A stretch of 64,000 nucleotides of DNA from positions 1 through 64,000 of the forward strand of contig JAUVWL010000020.1 in NCBI GenBank assembly GCA_030604135.1, given 5' to 3'. Both the position numbers and the translations under genes were made by a program. Positions 61,619-64,000 of this stretch are shown piece after piece. Source of the DNA: Burkholderiales bacterium. Its GTDB lineage: Bacteria; Pseudomonadota; Gammaproteobacteria; Burkholderiales; Burkholderiaceae_C. Under the pieces are notes generated by a model. The model was not told where the DNA came from. It searched no databases and saw only the letters and a list, made by a program, of their open reading frames with translations. Within the stretch, counting starts at the first letter, position 1. Each line of letters starts with the position of its first letter.

Positions 61619-63502
61619 TCAGATGGCTGTTTGATGGTGGGCGGGGCGGCGGTGCTGAAGCCATTGACCCAGCACCCAAGGCCTTCCTGCCTGTTCCCAT
61701 GCTATCGGTCTTTGGTTCCAGCTTTCCTTCGCCAGCCAAGTATTCCAAGGTATTAGTTTATCCAAGTTCACGATTGGTTGCATTTTTTGTGCATCGATCG
61801 GCCAAGGCTGCACGCTTCCCGTGTCTCGCTGCAGCAACGGGGGAATGGGTGAGGTTGGCAGCGGCGTTTTCGGGCGGTTGACCACAAGCTTGGGCAGGTG
61901 GGGACGCATGGCCTGCCGAAGGATGTGCTTCTTGATGCACCATGGCTGTACGGGCAGGCGCAAGCAGTGCTCAATCAACCTCAGATCCATGAGTGGATGA
62001 CGGTAGTCGATTGCAAACCCGTGGATGCCCGGGTCATAGTGCTCAAAGGCCCGGCCGTCCTCGGCCATCTGGCTCAGCACCTGATAGGCGTATGGGCGCG
62101 GCGTGTCGTCAATGCGGCGCCAGGTCTGTGGCGGGTTCTGCCATCGCGCCTTCAGGTTCAGCCTGTCCACCAGATCCGGGTGTATCCAGTCCGGAAACCT
62201 CAAAGGTGCCTCTTCTGGCGGCAACGGCAGTGTGCGCTGCCGCCACCGTTGCCGCCAACCCGATAGCCAAAGCGGGCCCTGTGCGCCCAGAAATGACACC
62301 ACAGCACCGACCCAATCCCCGTATTTTCTTTGCCGGACCATGCAGCGAAGAAATGGCCGTAGCGGCTCGGACAGCAGCGCATCACCGTCCCAGCCAGTGA
62401 GCCAGGTTCGACCAAATGCAGCCGAGCGGGCCAGCACATGGTGTTTCAGCGTCGGCAGCAAGTCCATGACCGGCTCCGGTCGCTGCCATCCATTTGCGGG
62501 CTGGTCAAACAGACGGAAGGACTCCGCCACGACAAACTCTGCAGGCAGACTCAGGCGCCCGGCTGCCATCGATGCGTAGTGGCGCTCTTCATCGGGCATC
62601 CACTCGTCATAGACCACACTGACACCGAGCATGTCGGCTTCTCCCGTGTCCTCCAGAAGGCACAGGCGGGCCATGACTGCCAGAGAGGTCGAGTCCATGC
62701 CGCCACTCAGCTCAAGGCCGATGCGCTCTGTGCGCAAGCGGTCGCGCACCACGGTCTTCAGGAGTTCAAAGAAGTCACCCACCTCATCATTGCGCTGGCT
62801 GCCCGTCCTGGGCTCGAATACCGGCAGCTGCCAATAGCGCCAGATGCGTCGCCCCTCATGAGCCGACCAGCGCAGTGCATGTCCTGCCCTAAGCCGTCGA
62901 ATGCCAGCATAGGCGGTGCTCTCCGGTTCACGTGACTCGCCGAAAAGCAGAAAGTCGGCCATGAACAGATCGTCATGCTCCGCACCCAACTCTGGGTGCT
63001 CCGTCATGACCTGTAGGGTGTTGCCGACCAGTACGCCCTCTGCAAGAGCCGCATGGAACAAGGGCTTGATACCGAAATGATCGCGTGCTGCAAACAGGCA
63101 TTGCTGGCGTTCGTCCCAGATGGCAAAGCAGAAATCGCCAAGCAGGTGCTGCAGGCAGTCGGTATCCCAGCACAGGTAGGCATGCAGGATGAATTCGGCG
63201 TCCGTGACTTGCGGCGGCACCTGTCTACCCGTTGCGGCCAATGCGCGAACCAAGTCGGCCTGCGCGTCAATACGCGCATCTGCGGTGATCCACACCGGCG
63301 CATCGTCCAGCCGCAGGGGCAGTGGCTGGTCTTGTTGTCCGACACGGGTGTACATGTGTGCGCTGCCAAGGGCGGCCTGCCCCAGCCGACGCCACGCCAA
63401 ACCGTCCGGGCCACGAAACGACATGGCTTTGGTCAGGCTGCGGATCTCTTCGTCGTCGTCGCCCATGGCCACGCGTCGCGCTACTGCCACGATGCCGCTC
63501 AA
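61619..63502 (-). CDS. lasso macrolactam synthetase (asparagine synthase-like C protein)
   Basis: A 627-residue asparagine-synthase homologue. The mature N terminus is Met-Ser-Gly-Ile, so the glutaminase Cys2 is absent, as in lasso cyclases that do not use glutamine. The ATP PP-loop SGGMDS is at 266-271. It would adenylate the Asp43 side chain and let the Ser35 amine close the ring. It overlaps the B2 protease stop by four bases and precedes the precursor by 16 bp. Confidence 0.88.
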   Translation of the reverse strand: MSGIVAVARRVAMGDDDEEIRSLTKAMSFRGPDGLAWRRLGQAALGSAHMYTRVGQQDQPLPLRLDDAPVWITADARIDAQADLVRALAATGRQVPPQVTDAEFILHAYLCWDTDCLQHLLGDFCFAIWDERQQCLFAARDHFGIKPLFHAALAEGVLVGNTLQVMTEHPELGAEHDDLFMADFLLFGESREPESTAYAGIRRLRAGHALRWSAHEGRRIWRYWQLPVFEPRTGSQRNDEVGDFFELLKTVVRDRLRTERIGLELSGGMDSTSLAVMARLCLLEDTGEADMLGVSVVYDEWMPDEERHYASMAAGRLSLPAEFVVAESFRLFDQPANGWQRPEPVMDLLPTLKHHVLARSAAFGRTWLTGWDGDALLSEPLRPFLRCMVRQRKYGDWVGAVVSFLGAQGPLWLSGWRQRWRQRTLPLPPEEAPLRFPDWIHPDLVDRLNLKARWQNPPQTWRRIDDTPRPYAYQVLSQMAEDGRAFEHYDPGIHGFAIDYRHPLMDLRLIEHCLRLPVQPWCIKKHILRQAMRPHLPKLVVNRPKTPLPTSPIPPLLQRDTGSVQPWPIDAQKMQPIVNLDKLIPWNTWLAKESWNQRPIAWEQAGRPWVLGQWLQHRRPAHHQTAI

Positions 63503-63960
63503 CGGAAGCTCCTGCTGTTGAACGGCCGGGTGTGGGCGTAGGCTGCGTAACGGGTCGTCACATCCGGGCTGTCATTCACTGGCTGGCCATCCACCTCCAC
63601 CCAGGCGTGGGCATCGAGCTGGTCTGCCTGCATGCGAACGCCAATGCGCAGTTGCCCCATCATGCCTTCGCGCTGGAGCAGCCTCAGCAACGTCAGCGAC
63701 TGGGTCAGGCAGGTACCTCGGACCAAGCCGCACCGGGCCGCCACGCCGACCCATCGGGACAGCGTCCGTCCCCTTTCAACGGCAATCTCAGGCGGTGTTT
63801 CGGAGGGGATTGCCCGGGTTGCGACCCGGTCTTGCATGCGCTTGAACCCCAGCCACCTAAGGCCGAGCCCTGTCAGTGGCAGCCAGACGAAGGCCAAGGC
63901 AAGCGCCAGCCAGTCGTTGGCAGGCAGTGCCCACCAGCGCGCCCAGTCACCGGTCCTCAT
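63499..63960 (-). CDS. lasso B2 transglutaminase-like leader protease
   Basis: A 153-residue protein of the transglutaminase-like B2 family. Cys84 in RGTCLTQSLTLLRLL is the nucleophile and His118 in AHAWVEVDG the base, with acidic residues at 124 and 130. It removes the leader peptide ahead of cyclisation. An N-terminal hydrophobic stretch (about 17-38) may bring it to the membrane. Its start overlaps the upstream PqqD-like gene by 14 bases. Confidence 0.88.
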   Translation of the reverse strand: MRTGDWARWWALPANDWLALALAFVWLPLTGLGLRWLGFKRMQDRVATRAIPSETPPEIAVERGRTLSRWVGVAARCGLVRGTCLTQSLTLLRLLQREGMMGQLRIGVRMQADQLDAHAWVEVDGQPVNDSPDVTTRYAAYAHTRPFNSRSFR

Positions 63961-64000
63961 GCAGCAACAGCCCCAGCTGCACCAGCTCGACGACGAATGC
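63947..64000 (-). CDS. PqqD/RRE-like B1 protein, 3' end only
   Basis: Only the last 17 residues are in the window: AFVVELVQLGLLLHEDR then TGA, overlapping the B2 start. The pattern (LxxLGLL) matches the end of PqqD-like RiPP recognition elements, which bind the Tyr/Pro leader motif and are the normal partner of a B2 protease. The rest of the gene lies outside. Confidence 0.7.
   Translation of the reverse strand, partial: AFVVELVQLGLLLHEDR

Overview
The window is GC-rich chromosomal DNA that looks betaproteobacterial, most likely order Burkholderiales and near Comamonadaceae. The evidence is the DUF3717–DUF1289 protein, the YhdP/GlnE and MltA/BepA neighbourhoods, REP-like inverted repeats, and a dispersed repeat with a GGGGGGCAGCGACCCGCGC core that I associate with that group. 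No rRNA, tRNA, CRISPR array or complete insertion sequence was seen. The first ~98 bases are AT-rich and abut a prenyltransferase gene that lacks its 3' part.

Region 1 (about 0.1-16.7 kb) is a complete Wzx/Wzy-type exopolysaccharide (EPS) locus. It has two operons diverging from a 424-bp control region (7803-8226). Leftward are a GT2, a glutamine-dependent asparagine synthase-like amidotransferase, a GT4, a second GT2 and a polysaccharide deacetylase. An SMR-type flippase subunit and a HAD-UbiA fusion lie beyond them. Rightward are an outer-membrane export protein, a beta-barrel protein, a chain-length regulator, a separate BY-kinase, a polymerase/ligase, a flippase and an RgpF-like protein. 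The set resembles EPS loci that accompany exosortase systems, but no exosortase or PEP-CTERM substrate is visible.

Region 2 (16.7-24.5 kb) is mostly housekeeping: moaC, bepA-like, a small membrane protein, DUF3717-DUF1289, an MBL/ODP protein, purB, a GST, and a WecG-type glycosyltransferase fused to a STAS-like domain. An 84-bp tandem repeat lies at 19954-20145.

Region 3 (24.6-36.6 kb) is a light/oxidative-stress block. A MerR protein with an intact adenosylcobalamin photoreceptor signature (LitR/CarH type) is followed by DUF2256, an iron-sulfur photolyase and a ferritin-like diiron protein. A glutathione peroxidase gene diverges from it. Beyond that is a tightly overlapping eight-gene lipid-modification operon: FAD oxidoreductase, DUF1365, CFA synthase, chalcone-isomerase-like, MFS, DUF3833, SDR and NTF2-like. 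The operon is preceded by a CU-rich, hairpin-forming leader.

Region 4 (36.5-49.4 kb) carries a rhombosortase-like protease with Thr at the usual Ser position, glnE (with a 117-bp in-frame repeat insertion), yhdP, a nitrilase-family amidase, a sensor kinase/FixJ-type regulator pair, a small membrane protein and mltA.

Region 5 (49.5-64 kb) is a leftward chain that joins a second EPS export system to a lasso-type RiPP cassette. The EPS part has O-antigen ligase, Wza-like, full-length Wzc-like kinase, a membrane J-domain protein, a TPR protein, a CpsB-type phosphatase and two secreted proteins. The RiPP cassette has the end of a PqqD/RRE-like gene, a B2 transglutaminase-like protease, an asparagine-synthase-type cyclase with Ser2 instead of Cys2, a 61-residue precursor, an HprK-related kinase and a nucleotidyltransferase. 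The predicted core starts at Ser35 with Asp at core position 9 and has one Cys in the ring and one in the tail, so it could form a disulfide-locked lasso. It has no C-terminal Ser for the kinase/nucleotidyltransferase pair. This cassette is the best candidate for an undescribed system in the window.
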